Source of the DNA: Mangrovibacterium lignilyticum
Lineage (GTDB): Bacteria; Bacteroidota; Bacteroidia; Bacteroidales; Prolixibacteraceae
Direction of reading: 5' to 3'
Length of the DNA stretch: 64,000 nucleotides
NCBI RefSeq assembly: GCF_010882175.1
Contig: NZ_WKLH01000002.1
Location: 558,001 to 622,000, forward strand
Part shown: in pieces, positions 28,407 to 37,374 of the stretch
Layout: the number at the start of each line of letters is the position of its first letter
How positions within the stretch are numbered: position 1 is the first letter of the stretch
Program-made: the position numbers and the translations under genes
The notes under the pieces: model-generated
What the model saw: only the letters and a program-made list of their open reading frames with translations
Databases searched by the model: none
Told to the model about the DNA's origin: nothing

Positions 28407-28435
28407 AGCCCTGTTCCGAAATTCGGAACAGGGCT
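28407..28435 (-). terminator. Terminator of the thrS-infC-rpmI-rplT operon
   Basis: Stem AGCCCTGTTCCGA / TCGGAACAGGGCT with the loop AAT; on the - strand it is followed by CTTTTTCT. It lies 32 bases beyond the rplT stop. Confidence 0.9.
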
Positions 28436-28467
28436 ATATGTTTATTTCTACCTTATTCGAGTGATTG

Positions 28468-28812
28468 TTATTTCACCTTATCAACAATAGCTTTGAAAGC
28501 TTGTGGTTGATACACAGCTAAGTCAGCTAAAACTTTACGGTTGATTTCGATGCTGTTTTTCTTCAACAGACCGATCAACTGAGAATAGCTGAGTCCTTCC
28601 ATACGAGCCGCAGCGTTAATACGCTGAATCCAAAGGGCACGGAAGTTACGTTTTTTAGCTTTGCGGTCGCGGTAAGCATATTGTAAACCTTTTTCATAGG
28701 TGTTTTTTGCTACCGTCCACACATTTCTACGGGCACCCCAATTACCTTTGGTTTGTTTGAGGATTTTTTTTCTGCGAGCCCGAGATGCGACATGATTTAC
28801 TGATCTTGGCAT
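28468..28812 (-). CDS. rplT: Ribosomal protein bL20
   Basis: The 114-residue basic protein begins [20 protein letters not shown] and contains [16 protein letters not shown], the bL20 signature. It binds 23S rRNA early in 50S assembly. It is last in the thrS-infC-rpmI-rplT operon, in the order normal for bacteria. Confidence 0.97.
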   Translation of the reverse strand: MPRSVNHVASRARRKKILKQTKGNWGARRNVWTVAKNTYEKGLQYAYRDRKAKKRNFRALWIQRINAAARMEGLSYSQLIGLLKKNSIEINRKVLADLAVYQPQAFKAIVDKVK

Positions 28813-28907
28813 AATCTTAATTTTTAAGCGGTTAGCGTCCTGTCTTATCAGGAACTTTTTAGCTAATTCACTTCGTTATAAACTCTTTTTTAATCTCCTG
28901 AAAAGGA

Positions 28908-29105
28908 TTACTTCATGGCAAGCAACAACTTAACGTTGCTCTCATCAGTTTTGTTAACCAAACCAGCGTGGGTCAAGTTACGTTTACGTTTGGTGCTTTT
29001 TTTAGTCAAAATGTGACTTTTGAAAGCATGTTTCCTTTTCAATTTACCGGTGCCGGTTACTTTAAACCGTTTTTTTGCTCCGGAATTGGTTTTCATTTTT
29101 GGCAT
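28908..29105 (-). CDS. rpmI: Ribosomal protein bL35
   Basis: The 65-residue protein starts [20 protein letters not shown] and is rich in Lys, as for bL35 of the large subunit. It lies 28 bases after infC and 95 bases before rplT. Confidence 0.97.
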   Translation of the reverse strand: MPKMKTNSGAKKRFKVTGTGKLKRKHAFKSHILTKKSTKRKRNLTHAGLVNKTDESNVKLLLAMK

Positions 29106-29133
29106 CTTGTCCTAATTTTAATTATCAAAGAAA

Positions 29134-29691
29134 TTACTTCTTCTTCTTAGGTGAAATAAACATGGTCATTCTCTTTCCTTCTAAACGAGGCATCTGCTCT
29201 ACTTTACCGAATTCTTCCAAAGCTTGAGCAAACTTCAACAAAAGAATTTCACCTTGTTCTTTAAACAGGATCGAACGTCCTTTAAAGAATACATAGGCTT
29301 TTACTTTTGCTCCTTCAGCCAAGAACTTTTCAGCGTGCCGTAATTTAAACTGGAAATCGTGTTCGTCGGTTTGCGGACCGAAACGAATTTCTTTCACGAC
29401 CACCTTTACGGCTTTGGCTTTCATTTCCTTCTGTTTCTTCTTCTGCTGATAAAGAAACTTTTGATAGTCGATAATCTTACAAACAGGTGGATCGGCGTTT
29501 GGAGAAATCTCAACCAAGTCCAGTTCCATTTGTTCGGCAAGAGCCAAAGCTTCTTTCAGGGAAATTACACCTTGATTTTCAACATTATCTCCAACAACCC
29601 GTACTTGATGAGCACGAATTCTCTCATTTAATCTATGCTGAGGCGTTGTATCTACGCGATGTCCTCTGCGATTTGGCCTATTAACTGCGAT
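29134..29691 (-). CDS. infC: Translation initiation factor IF-3, ATC start
   Basis: The 185-residue IF-3 blocks premature 50S joining and checks the start codon. The C-terminal domain ([37 protein letters not shown]) is complete. The N-terminal domain ([16 protein letters not shown]) extends upstream of the first usual start codon with no ATG, GTG or TTG at the right place. The best start is the ATC at 29691-29689, 8 bases after a perfect AGGAGG. IF-3 genes are known to use rare AUU/AUC starts for self-control. A TTG start at 29547 would remove about 48 residues of conserved sequence and is rejected. Confidence 0.9.
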   Translation of the reverse strand: MAVNRPNRRGHRVDTTPQHRLNERIRAHQVRVVGDNVENQGVISLKEALALAEQMELDLVEISPNADPPVCKIIDYQKFLYQQKKKQKEMKAKAVKVVVKEIRFGPQTDEHDFQFKLRHAEKFLAEGAKVKAYVFFKGRSILFKEQGEILLLKFAQALEEFGKVEQMPRLEGKRMTMFISPKKKK

Positions 29692-29705
29692 AAGAAAAAC
29701 CTCCT
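29689..29705 (-). promoter_or_regulatory. Shine-Dalgarno site and rare ATC start of infC
   Basis: On the - strand AGGAGG (complement of 29700-29705), eight spacer bases and ATC. Almost no other gene in the window has such a site, so this one appears kept for the autoregulated initiation of infC. Confidence 0.8.
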
Positions 29706-29712
29706 ATTCTTT

Positions 29713-31662
29713 TTAGTTATAAAATGCTGACAATTGTTCTTTTACTTCGTCATTCAGGAACTGAGCAAACTCTTCCATCGACATGCTGCCCTTGTCTCCG
29801 TCGCCTTGTTTCCTTACAGAAACCTGGCCGGATTCGGCTTCTTTTTCGCCAACAATAAGCAAATATGGAATGCGTTTTAACTCACTATCCCGGATTTTCC
29901 GACCAATCTTTTCATTTCGATCGTCAATCAGGCTGCGAATATCGGAATTATTTAGAAAATCTGAAACTTTTTGAGCATAATCGTTATATTTTTCGCTGAT
30001 TGGAAGAACGACAACCTGATCGGGAGTTAACCATAATGGGAATTTCCCGGCTGTGTGTTCAATCAACACAGCCACAAATCGTTCCATTGATCCAAACGGT
30101 GCCCGGTGAATCATGATCGGACGATGCCGTTTGTCATCGGCTCCAATGTACTCCAGTTCGAAACGTTCAGGCAGGTTGTAATCCACCTGAATAGTACCTA
30201 ATTGCCAGCTACGCCCCAAGGCATCTTTCACCATAAAGTCTAGTTTCGGGCCGTAGAAAGCCGCTTCACCCAACTCGGTTACGGTGTTCAATCCTTTTTC
30301 TTCACAAGCCTCAATAATTGCGGCTTCCGCCTTATCCCAGTTATCTGGTGAACCAATGTACTTATCGGGATTATTCGGATCACGTAATGATATCTGCGCC
30401 GTATAATCATTCAAGCCTAAGCTATTGAAAATAATAAAAACAATATCAATTACTTTCTTGAACTCATCCTTTAGCTGATCGGGACGACAATACAAGTGAG
30501 CGTCATCCTGCGTAAAACCACGCACCCGTGTCAACCCGTGCAACTCGCCGCTTTGCTCGTAACGATAGACGGTACCAAACTCTGCATAACGAATTGGAAG
30601 ATCTTTGTACGAATGTGGCTTGCTCGCATAAATCTCACAGTGGTGCGGGCAATTCATTGGCTTCAGCATATACTCTTCGCCTTCGGCCGGTGTTTTAATC
30701 GTTTGGAATGAATCGGCTCCGTACTTTTGAAAGTGACCTGACGTTTTATACAAGGCCACATCACCAATATGCGGGGTCATTACCTGCTGGTATCCGAACT
30801 TCTTCTGAACTTTCTTCAGGAAATCCTCCAATTGCAAACGCAACTGGGTTCCTTTCGGCAACCACAAAGGAAGTCCCTGTCCTACTTTTTGTGAAAAGGT
30901 AAACAGTTCCATTTCCTTACCGATTTTCCGGTGGTCGCGTTTCTTGGCTTCCTCAATCATCACCAGATATTCATCCAGCAACTTTTGTTTTGGGAATGTC
31001 ACCCCATAAACACGGGTCAACATTTTATTCTTTTCGTCGCCACGCCAGTATGCACCGGCAATTGCGGTCAGTTTTACGGCTTTAATATAAGAGGTATTCG
31101 GCAAGTGAGGCCCACGACACAAGTCGGTAAAGTTACCTTGGTTGTACAAAGTGATGGTACCGTCTTCCAACTCGCTGATCAACTCCTGCTTCAACTCATC
31201 ATTTTTTTCGGTAAACATCGCCATGGCATCAGCTTTGGTAATGCTGCTACGAACAATCTCGTTCTTCTCACGTGCAAGGTAGATGATTTTCTTCTCAATA
31301 GAAGCCAGCTCTTTATCTGTCAACTGCTTGCCTTCCGGCAGATCAATGTCATAATAAAACCCCGTGTCGACAGTCGGGCCAATACCAAACTTGGTACCCG
31401 GATAAAAGAATTCGATTGCTTCAGCCATCAAGTGAGCAGATGAATGCCAGAAAGTTTCTTTTCCTTCCCGATCGTCCCACGTGAACAATTTGATAGCTGA
31501 ATCCTGATTAATGGGACGGTTCAAATCCCAAACTTCACCATTTACTGAAACGGCCAAAACATCTTTTGCTAAACGGCTGCTTATGGCTTTTGCAACTTCG
31601 AGACCGGTAACACCACTCTCAAATTCGCGGACACTGTTGTCAGGTAATGTAATCTTTATCAT
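29713..31662 (-). CDS. thrS: Threonine-tRNA ligase
   Basis: The 649-residue class II synthetase has the TGS domain (residues 1-62), the editing domain ([17 protein letters not shown] and the [12 protein letters not shown] segment), the catalytic core ([41 protein letters not shown]) and the anticodon-binding domain. It is the first gene of the infC operon; its stop is 21 bases before the infC start. It attaches threonine to tRNA-Thr. Confidence 0.97.
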   Translation of the reverse strand: MIKITLPDNSVREFESGVTGLEVAKAISSRLAKDVLAVSVNGEVWDLNRPINQDSAIKLFTWDDREGKETFWHSSAHLMAEAIEFFYPGTKFGIGPTVDTGFYYDIDLPEGKQLTDKELASIEKKIIYLAREKNEIVRSSITKADAMAMFTEKNDELKQELISELEDGTITLYNQGNFTDLCRGPHLPNTSYIKAVKLTAIAGAYWRGDEKNKMLTRVYGVTFPKQKLLDEYLVMIEEAKKRDHRKIGKEMELFTFSQKVGQGLPLWLPKGTQLRLQLEDFLKKVQKKFGYQQVMTPHIGDVALYKTSGHFQKYGADSFQTIKTPAEGEEYMLKPMNCPHHCEIYASKPHSYKDLPIRYAEFGTVYRYEQSGELHGLTRVRGFTQDDAHLYCRPDQLKDEFKKVIDIVFIIFNSLGLNDYTAQISLRDPNNPDKYIGSPDNWDKAEAAIIEACEEKGLNTVTELGEAAFYGPKLDFMVKDALGRSWQLGTIQVDYNLPERFELEYIGADDKRHRPIMIHRAPFGSMERFVAVLIEHTAGKFPLWLTPDQVVVLPISEKYNDYAQKVSDFLNNSDIRSLIDDRNEKIGRKIRDSELKRIPYLLIVGEKEAESGQVSVRKQGDGDKGSMSMEEFAQFLNDEVKEQLSAFYN

Positions 31663-31776
31663 CTGTCAATTCATGAGTCAGAGGTTTTCAGCCTCAATTA
31701 ATTATAATCTCTTATTGATCTGAAAGTTACACAGCAAAAACAAAACAAACTTGTTTTCACCTTCGTTTTCAGCCTG

Positions 31777-31784
31777 CAAAGATA
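31777..31784 (-). promoter_or_regulatory. Promoter -7 element of the thrS operon
   Basis: TATCTTTG on the - strand fits TAnnTTTG and lies about 115 bases before the thrS ATG. The leader contains a small GAGG/CCTC hairpin near 31680-31700, but no recognised riboswitch. No -33 element at 19-20 bases is clear. Confidence 0.55.
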
Positions 31785-31879
31785 ATGATTCTTCGCTGTT
31801 TCAGGTAGATTCCCCGGATTTTATCCCCTAAATCGTTCGAGAGGCATACGCTGAAAAAGCCACCTTCGGTTTTAGGTGA

Positions 31880-31895
31880 AACCACGCGTGGTTTT
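31880..31895. terminator. Perfect 16-base palindrome with T-run
   Basis: AAACCACGCGTGGTTT is a perfect palindrome followed on the + strand by more T. It lies between the DUF6588-like gene and thrS. It could be an operator or a second short-loop terminator; the missing loop makes a normal terminator doubtful. Confidence 0.4.
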
Positions 31896-31910
31896 TGCTC
31901 CAATGAAAAA

Positions 31911-31933
31911 AGGGTGCCCCATGGAGCACCCTT
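31911..31933 (-). terminator. Terminator after the DUF6588-like gene
   Basis: Stem AAGGGTGC / GCACCCTT with a 7-base loop and, on the - strand, a run of six T. It lies 30 bases beyond the stop codon. Confidence 0.8.
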
Positions 31934-31962
31934 CAATCTATCGTATAAAACGATAATATTAT

Positions 31963-33048
31963 CTAGCGGAAACCAAAGCTTACACCGGCATTGTAGGTGA
32001 CATAGTTTGTTTTGGCAATTGAACCAAACAAGCTAAAGAAAACTAGTTTCAACCGAAAACCGGCATCAACACCAATATAAGTGTCCTTATAATTCAAGCT
32101 AATCGGATCATCGACATCAGTCATTGCGTTTGCGAGTAACGCATCAACACTCGTAAAATTGCCATCCAATTGCTCCGGATCAGGCATCGGGAAACGTCCC
32201 AAAATATCGAATGACGTTTTGCTCGTGTTACCGGTTACGGAAGCAAAGAAAGTAATCACGGCAATTTTCTTCGACACGATCAAACCATATTTAAAGTTCT
32301 TCGATGTAAGATCACCTTTTTGATTTTCATCGGGTGAATACCCCGGAGGGTTCGCAAATCCGTAGTCTTCGTAATCGAAATGGATGGTCGATTCGCCGTT
32401 AATTTGCGAATAGGCACCAAACACCGAGATATCAATAGGCAGATGCTTAATAAAAGGAAGTGATTTCCGGATGTTGTGTTTCAATCCAATTCCCCACAAA
32501 CCGATATCGGCCTTCTCATTATCGATATCAAACTTTACTTTGGGAATATAGCGACCGATCAGATCGGTATTGGGCAACAAGCCAAAAGATGCCTGAATAA
32601 TTGGCACCGGCACCATGTCTACATCACTTCCGCCTGGAGTCGAAAAATAGGGAATTGAGACAGTCTGTCCCTGGTAATCTGCATCGTAATAAAGGGTAAC
32701 ACCGCCTCCGTCGCCGGCTGCTGTCGACGCAATACTATTACCTTCCTGAGCATATAGATATTTTAGGCCCAATTCATTTACATCAAATGTTTTGTCCGAT
32801 CCGGGAACTTTAAATGCACTGACCGAAAACGCCAAATCAAAGCCCCACAACTTATGAGTTTCGGCTGTATAATACCACGAGTTATTCATCCCCACACCCA
32901 ATCCTTTGGCATAGGGCTCTACGTAAGCTTCAATCAGCAAATTCGCGTCGTGCGTACCAAAACGCAACATGTCGGCCACGTCCGATTGGGCAAAAGTAAA
33001 TTTTAAAGAGGCCAAAGCCACCAGCGCTACAAGTAATATCTTTTTCAT
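31963..33048 (-). CDS. Outer-membrane beta-barrel protein (DUF6588-like)
   Basis: The 361-residue protein starts at the ATG giving MKKILLVALVALASLKFTFA, a signal peptide cleaved after FAQ; a 39-residue upstream extension is not plausible. The mature part opens with DVADMLRFGTHDANLLIEAY and then alternates polar and hydrophobic residues in strands and ends in an aromatic residue (VSFGFR), as expected for a barrel. It resembles the DUF6588 group in Bacteroidota, from memory. The function is unknown. The gene stands alone. Confidence 0.7.
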   Translation of the reverse strand: MKKILLVALVALASLKFTFAQSDVADMLRFGTHDANLLIEAYVEPYAKGLGVGMNNSWYYTAETHKLWGFDLAFSVSAFKVPGSDKTFDVNELGLKYLYAQEGNSIASTAAGDGGGVTLYYDADYQGQTVSIPYFSTPGGSDVDMVPVPIIQASFGLLPNTDLIGRYIPKVKFDIDNEKADIGLWGIGLKHNIRKSLPFIKHLPIDISVFGAYSQINGESTIHFDYEDYGFANPPGYSPDENQKGDLTSKNFKYGLIVSKKIAVITFFASVTGNTSKTSFDILGRFPMPDPEQLDGNFTSVDALLANAMTDVDDPISLNYKDTYIGVDAGFRLKLVFFSLFGSIAKTNYVTYNAGVSFGFR

Positions 33049-33247
33049 ATTAAATAGTGATAGATTATAATGTTCAATAATACAAAATTTGGTTAAATTG
33101 AAAGCACTTTCCGCTGATTTGGAAAGAAAATCGAATCGAATAATAACCTTTTCATTAACTGACAAAAATGTGTTTTCGTATGATTTACCCTTTTTTTATT
33201 GCGAAATTTTTTACTGTTTTGAGCATTCCTAAAAAATAGACTCAAGC

Positions 33248-35443
33248 ATGCGCAAGTTAATTTATCTCTTTATCCTGATTTTAGGGTGTGGTTCCCTTTC
33301 CCAGGCTCAAAAAAAAATAACACTGGAGGACGTTCAAGCTTACGGAACTTTCAATCAAAAATCAGTTGATGGTTTGTATTCCATGAATGACGGCCTGCAC
33401 TACACAACCCTGGAGCAAGGCAGTAAGATTGTAAAATACGATTATAAAAAAGGTGAAAAAGTGGGTGACGTTTTTGACCTGAGCAAAATCGAAGATGCAG
33501 CGATCAACCATTTTTCATCCTACGAATTCAGCGATGATGAAACAAAAATTTTGCTTTGCACGCAAGAGGAAAAGCTTTATCGTCACTCGAAGACAGCCAA
33601 TTATTACATCTGGAATTCGGTTACGGAAGAATTAACGGAGCTCTCAGCTAAAGGTAAGCAACAGCTGGCAACATTTTCGCCGGACGGTGAACGTGTCGCT
33701 TTTGTTCGCGACAATAATATCTTCGTGAAAAGCTTAAAATTCGGCACTGAGAATCAGGTAACAACCGATGGAAAAACCAATGAAATCATAAACGGAGCTC
33801 CCGACTGGGTTTATGAAGAAGAGTTCAGTTTCAGTAAAGCGTTTGTTTGGTCGCCCGATTCTAAATTTCTGGCCTTTTTGCGTTTCGATGAAACTGAAGT
33901 TCCTGTATATGCTATAACGATGTACAAAGGTTCAAATCCGACTTTGAACGAAAATTCAGTTTATCCGGGAAAGGACATGCTCAAATACCCGAAAGCAGGC
34001 GAAAAAAACTCGGTTGTCAGTGTTCAGGTTTACGATCTGAAATCGAAAACGACAATTCAGGCTGATCTGGGAACCGATACGGACCAATATATTCCACGCA
34101 TCAAATGGATGGCTGACGCTGCTGACATTGCTGTTATGCGACTAAACCGCCGCCAAAACCAACTGGATGTATTGCTTGTAAACCCCAATACCGGAGATAG
34201 CCGCCTTTTTTATACCGAGAAGAACAAACGCTATGTTGATGAAGAGTTTCTGGACGACTTCACCATTTTACCAGACAATAATTACCTGGTTATTAATAGC
34301 GAAAAGTCGGGCTATTCACACCTTTATTTATACAATCGCCAAGGGTTTGAAGTTCGCCAATTAACCAGCGGAGATTTCGACGTAACCGAATTTTACGGAT
34401 TTGACTCCAAAAAGAAAATCTTTTACTACCAGGCAGCCAAAGAATCGCCAACGCAGCGCGAAATCTATTTTGTCAGTCTTGATGGCAAAAAACAAGGAAA
34501 ACTGAGTAGCAAAGCCGGTACAAATAATGCTGAATTCAGCACCGGCTTCCAATACTACATCAATACTTTCACGAACCTGTCTACGCCAAAGCAAACAGCT
34601 TTGTACAGCATCGACGGTAAATTAATTCGGGTGCTGGAAGATAATCAAGGATTACAGGAAAAGCTTGCCGACTACGAAATCAAGCCACGGGAGATGTTTC
34701 AGTTTAAAACATCAGAAGGCGTTGAGCTGAATGGATGGATCATTAAACCGCTAAATTTCGACTCTTCAAAAAAATACCCGGTTGTGATGACACAATATAG
34801 TGGCCCGAATTCGCAAAAAGTACTCGACCAATTCGATATTGACTGGTACAATTACCTCGCCCAGGAAGGATTTATTGTGGCTTGTGTCGATCCGCGAGGG
34901 ACGGGTGCACGCGGCGAAGATTTCAAAAAAATAACCTATCTGCAACTGGGGAAATACGAATCTGACGATCAGGTTGAAACAGCCAAATATCTGGGAAGCT
35001 TAGCATACGTCGACAAAGACAATATTGCTATTTGGGGATGGAGCTACGGCGGCTTTATGACTTTAATGAGTATGGAAAAGGGAGGCGACATCTTCAAAGC
35101 CGGGATTGCCGTTGCACCAGTTACCAACTGGAAATATTACGACACCGTCTATTCGGAACGTTTCATGCGCACTCCTCGTGAAAACCCGGATGGATACAAT
35201 GACTATTCACCCTTGTCGAATCCCGGCGGAATTACTGGCAGACTGCTGGTGGTACATGGTAGCGCCGACGATAACGTTCATCTGCAAAACAGCATGGAAT
35301 TCTCGGAAGCCTTGGTCCAGGCCGGTGTTCAATTCGACATGGCTATTTATACAAATCGTAACCATGGAATCTCCGGAGGAAACACACGCCTTCATTTGTA
35401 TCAAAAAATGACTGACTTCCTTAAAATGAATTTGATGAAATAA
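33248..35443 (+). CDS. Prolyl dipeptidyl peptidase IV (S9B family)
   Basis: The 731-residue exported serine peptidase removes X-Pro dipeptides. After a signal peptide (LIYLFILILGCGSLSQAQ) comes an eight-bladed propeller with the substrate N-terminus-binding DWVYEEEF, then the hydrolase domain with catalytic Ser599 (GWSYGG), Asp674 (GSADDNVH) and His706 (NRNHG). The length is usual for DPP IV in Bacteroidota. It works in the periplasm in peptide use. The gene is followed by an intrinsic terminator within the end of the convergent gene. Confidence 0.93.
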   Translation: MRKLIYLFILILGCGSLSQAQKKITLEDVQAYGTFNQKSVDGLYSMNDGLHYTTLEQGSKIVKYDYKKGEKVGDVFDLSKIEDAAINHFSSYEFSDDETKILLCTQEEKLYRHSKTANYYIWNSVTEELTELSAKGKQQLATFSPDGERVAFVRDNNIFVKSLKFGTENQVTTDGKTNEIINGAPDWVYEEEFSFSKAFVWSPDSKFLAFLRFDETEVPVYAITMYKGSNPTLNENSVYPGKDMLKYPKAGEKNSVVSVQVYDLKSKTTIQADLGTDTDQYIPRIKWMADAADIAVMRLNRRQNQLDVLLVNPNTGDSRLFYTEKNKRYVDEEFLDDFTILPDNNYLVINSEKSGYSHLYLYNRQGFEVRQLTSGDFDVTEFYGFDSKKKIFYYQAAKESPTQREIYFVSLDGKKQGKLSSKAGTNNAEFSTGFQYYINTFTNLSTPKQTALYSIDGKLIRVLEDNQGLQEKLADYEIKPREMFQFKTSEGVELNGWIIKPLNFDSSKKYPVVMTQYSGPNSQKVLDQFDIDWYNYLAQEGFIVACVDPRGTGARGEDFKKITYLQLGKYESDDQVETAKYLGSLAYVDKDNIAIWGWSYGGFMTLMSMEKGGDIFKAGIAVAPVTNWKYYDTVYSERFMRTPRENPDGYNDYSPLSNPGGITGRLLVVHGSADDNVHLQNSMEFSEALVQAGVQFDMAIYTNRNHGISGGNTRLHLYQKMTDFLKMNLMK

Positions 35444-35467
35444 TTCAATATCGACATAGAAGATCAC

Positions 35468-36739
35468 TTAAGCCTGTTGTTTCAACAGGCTTTTTTTCTG
35501 TAAAAACGGAAACTCTTCATCTTCATTCGAATCTAATGCCTGCTGAATCAATTTCTCGAACAGTTGATTTTGGTAAGGCGAAAAAGTACCGCTTTTCTTT
35601 TCAATATACGAGAAGCTCAACGGCGAGAAGTTACTAAAAGCCGCCACATAGCTCGGACTAAAATACGGACTATTAGCCTGGACTGCCTCAACTAGGAACA
35701 ATTCGATGCTCTTTTGCATCAGGGACTGAAAAACCGGAACTTCGTCAGATTCCATCGCCTCTGCTTGCTGAATAACCAACTGCCCTAAATGAAATGTCCG
35801 GTTTAATATTGAATCTAACTGTTGCGTTTTTGCGGCATAAGCAAAAGCAGTTAGCACATCTTCATTCAAATCATCACTTAGATCCTGGAAATCGTCAAGA
35901 AGTTGCAGATAGGCTCCATAGGTGTACAAAAACGACTCCTGCTCAGCAGAAAGAGTACCGGCCAGCAAGTAGCCATCAGCAACCACCGAGGTGCCTCCTT
36001 TATGAATACAAATAGCCAACCGCTCTTCGAAAGCCAGGTTTTCCAGTCCTGCTATCAAACGAACACTATCGGACTGTGCGCCATGAATATCAAGCAGGCT
36101 TTTATACAATTCTGGAAATAAATCGCGCGACCATTCCCCTTCGATCAGCTGCACCATTTCAAAAATCTTTTCTTCCTGTAAGCTTTGTGGTTCGACATTT
36201 TCACCCTCCAGACGGCTGGCAAACCGAACACCAAAAGCCAATTTTTCGCCTACTGAAATAGTGGCATCATCCAGGTAATTGTCGGTGTAGGGATACAACA
36301 TGCTGTAGGCAAAAATGGAAGCCGTCAATTCAACCTTTTTCCCCATCAATAGCTGCAGCCCATTTAAGATCCAAACATTTCGCAACGCCTGAAAAGCATC
36401 TTCAAAGTTCAAAGCAGCATCATATTTCTTCGCCGCCTTTAAGAACGACCAAGTACTTTTCACCATCTGCTCCGAAAGAATTGTTTGAATTTGATCTTCT
36501 GAATAGTCCAGCGTGTTTCTATAAAAGTTGGCCATCGAGTCGATCAAGTCTGCTTTCTCTTTACGAATAGCTTCCAGTGAACCTTTCGACTTTTTCGTCT
36601 TTTGCTTCAAATACTCCGAGAACTGCTCAAAATTTTGTTCTCTCTTTACTTGTTCTGGTTCGGTATATTGGCGCAAATTGATTGGAAAACTAGCTTTGGT
36701 TTCCTTCCAGCTTGTCAAAAGTTGATTCGGCATTTTCAT
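35468..36739 (-). CDS. Divergent class I isoprenoid-synthase-like protein
   Basis: This 423-residue protein is almost all helix. It has two acidic motifs of the class I isoprenoid synthase type: YPYTDNYLDD (first Asp-rich motif, about residue 157) and LQLLDDFQDLSDD (second, about residue 290). It is longer than polyprenyl synthases and lacks a clean DDxxD at the first site. There is no signal peptide. Function and substrate are unknown; it could make or change a terpenoid, or be a non-catalytic homologue. The ATG at 36739 (MKMPNQLL) is chosen over one 14 codons upstream; either is possible. The gene stands alone. Confidence 0.6.
   Translation of the reverse strand: MKMPNQLLTSWKETKASFPINLRQYTEPEQVKREQNFEQFSEYLKQKTKKSKGSLEAIRKEKADLIDSMANFYRNTLDYSEDQIQTILSEQMVKSTWSFLKAAKKYDAALNFEDAFQALRNVWILNGLQLLMGKKVELTASIFAYSMLYPYTDNYLDDATISVGEKLAFGVRFASRLEGENVEPQSLQEEKIFEMVQLIEGEWSRDLFPELYKSLLDIHGAQSDSVRLIAGLENLAFEERLAICIHKGGTSVVADGYLLAGTLSAEQESFLYTYGAYLQLLDDFQDLSDDLNEDVLTAFAYAAKTQQLDSILNRTFHLGQLVIQQAEAMESDEVPVFQSLMQKSIELFLVEAVQANSPYFSPSYVAAFSNFSPLSFSYIEKKSGTFSPYQNQLFEKLIQQALDSNEDEEFPFLQKKSLLKQQA
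35470..35497 (+). terminator. Terminator of the DPP IV gene
   Basis: Stem AAGCCTGTTG / CAACAGGCTT with a TTT loop and a run of seven T. It is embedded in the last codons and stop of the convergent isoprenoid-synthase-like gene, so the two functions share these bases. Confidence 0.9.
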
Positions 36740-36919
36740 CGTATTGTGTAATTTTTGGGCTTTCTCATTTTCTATTACCAAAGAGAATCAATTCTGTTTC
36801 AGGATCCTCCGGAATTCCGACGAATAGCCGCCATTTGTCGGTCAAAATCGACGATTTAAAAAATTTAATCGGATTTCAATAATTTTCAATGTAAGCATCG
36901 CTTGGGGACAAAATTTTTC

Positions 36920-36927
36920 TATATTTG
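36920..36927 (+). promoter_or_regulatory. Promoter -7 element of the tRNA-Leu gene
   Basis: TATATTTG is a perfect TAnnTTTG element, 75 bases before the mature tRNA. A TTGGGGACA segment lies at 36902-36910 but is nearer than the usual -33 spacing. Confidence 0.65.
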
Positions 36928-37001
36928 CATCGCCTCTGAGAAAAACACTTGACGAGGCAAATCGTGCAGCTGTAACGACAGTAACAAAAGTACAAATTAT
37001 T

Positions 37002-37085
37002 GCCCAGTTGGCGGAATTGGTAGACGCGCTAGTTTCAGGGACTAGTGTCCATCTGGACGTGAAGGTTCGAGTCCTTTACTGGGCA
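37002..37085 (+). tRNA. tRNA-Leu (anticodon CAG)
   Basis: The acceptor stem is GCCCAGT paired with ACTGGGC, the discriminator is A, the D-loop has GGCGGAATTGGTAGACGC, and the anticodon arm is CTAGT-TTCAGGG-ACTAG, giving CAG. The variable arm is long, as in class II leucine tRNAs, and the T-loop reads GGTTCGAGTCC. CCA is not encoded. A tyrosine recombinase gene begins about 290 bases downstream. Confidence 0.95.
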
Positions 37086-37108
37086 CGATTTAAAAATCAA
37101 AAAACAAT

Positions 37109-37142
37109 AAAAGTACTTAAAATCAATGACTTAAGTGCTTTT
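37109..37142 (+). terminator. Terminator after tRNA-Leu
   Basis: Stem AAAAGTACTTAA / TTAAGTGCTTTT with one G-T pair, a 10-base loop and a T-rich tail (TTTGTTTTTT). It lies 23 bases after the tRNA. Confidence 0.8.
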
Positions 37143-37298
37143 TGTTTTTTAGGTAAAGTCAAAAAAGCACAAATAAAGTCAATATAACCGAGACTTTATC
37201 AAGACTCATACATTTTAATACAAACCAGTCTCGACAAACCGTGTAAATATCTCTATTTCAACATTTAAAATGACACAAATTGACTCGATTTGAGTTTG

Positions 37299-37324
37299 AA
37301 AATAACTGTCAAAACGGTTATTTT
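37299..37324 (+). promoter_or_regulatory. Hairpin upstream of the integrase gene
   Basis: Inverted repeat AAAATAACTGT / ACGGTTATTTT (one G-T pair) with loop CAAA, 50 bases before the integrase ATG. It may be a second terminator that insulates the integrase from tRNA transcription, or an arm or operator site. Confidence 0.45.
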
Positions 37325-37374
37325 TCAGCTGCAATCGAGACCAATTTTTTCGTTAAACTTTAAAATTGAAAAAA

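Noticed and set aside
29134-29547. Short infC starting at TTG
   Set aside because: It removes the conserved N-terminal domain that is intact upstream in the same frame behind AGGAGG.
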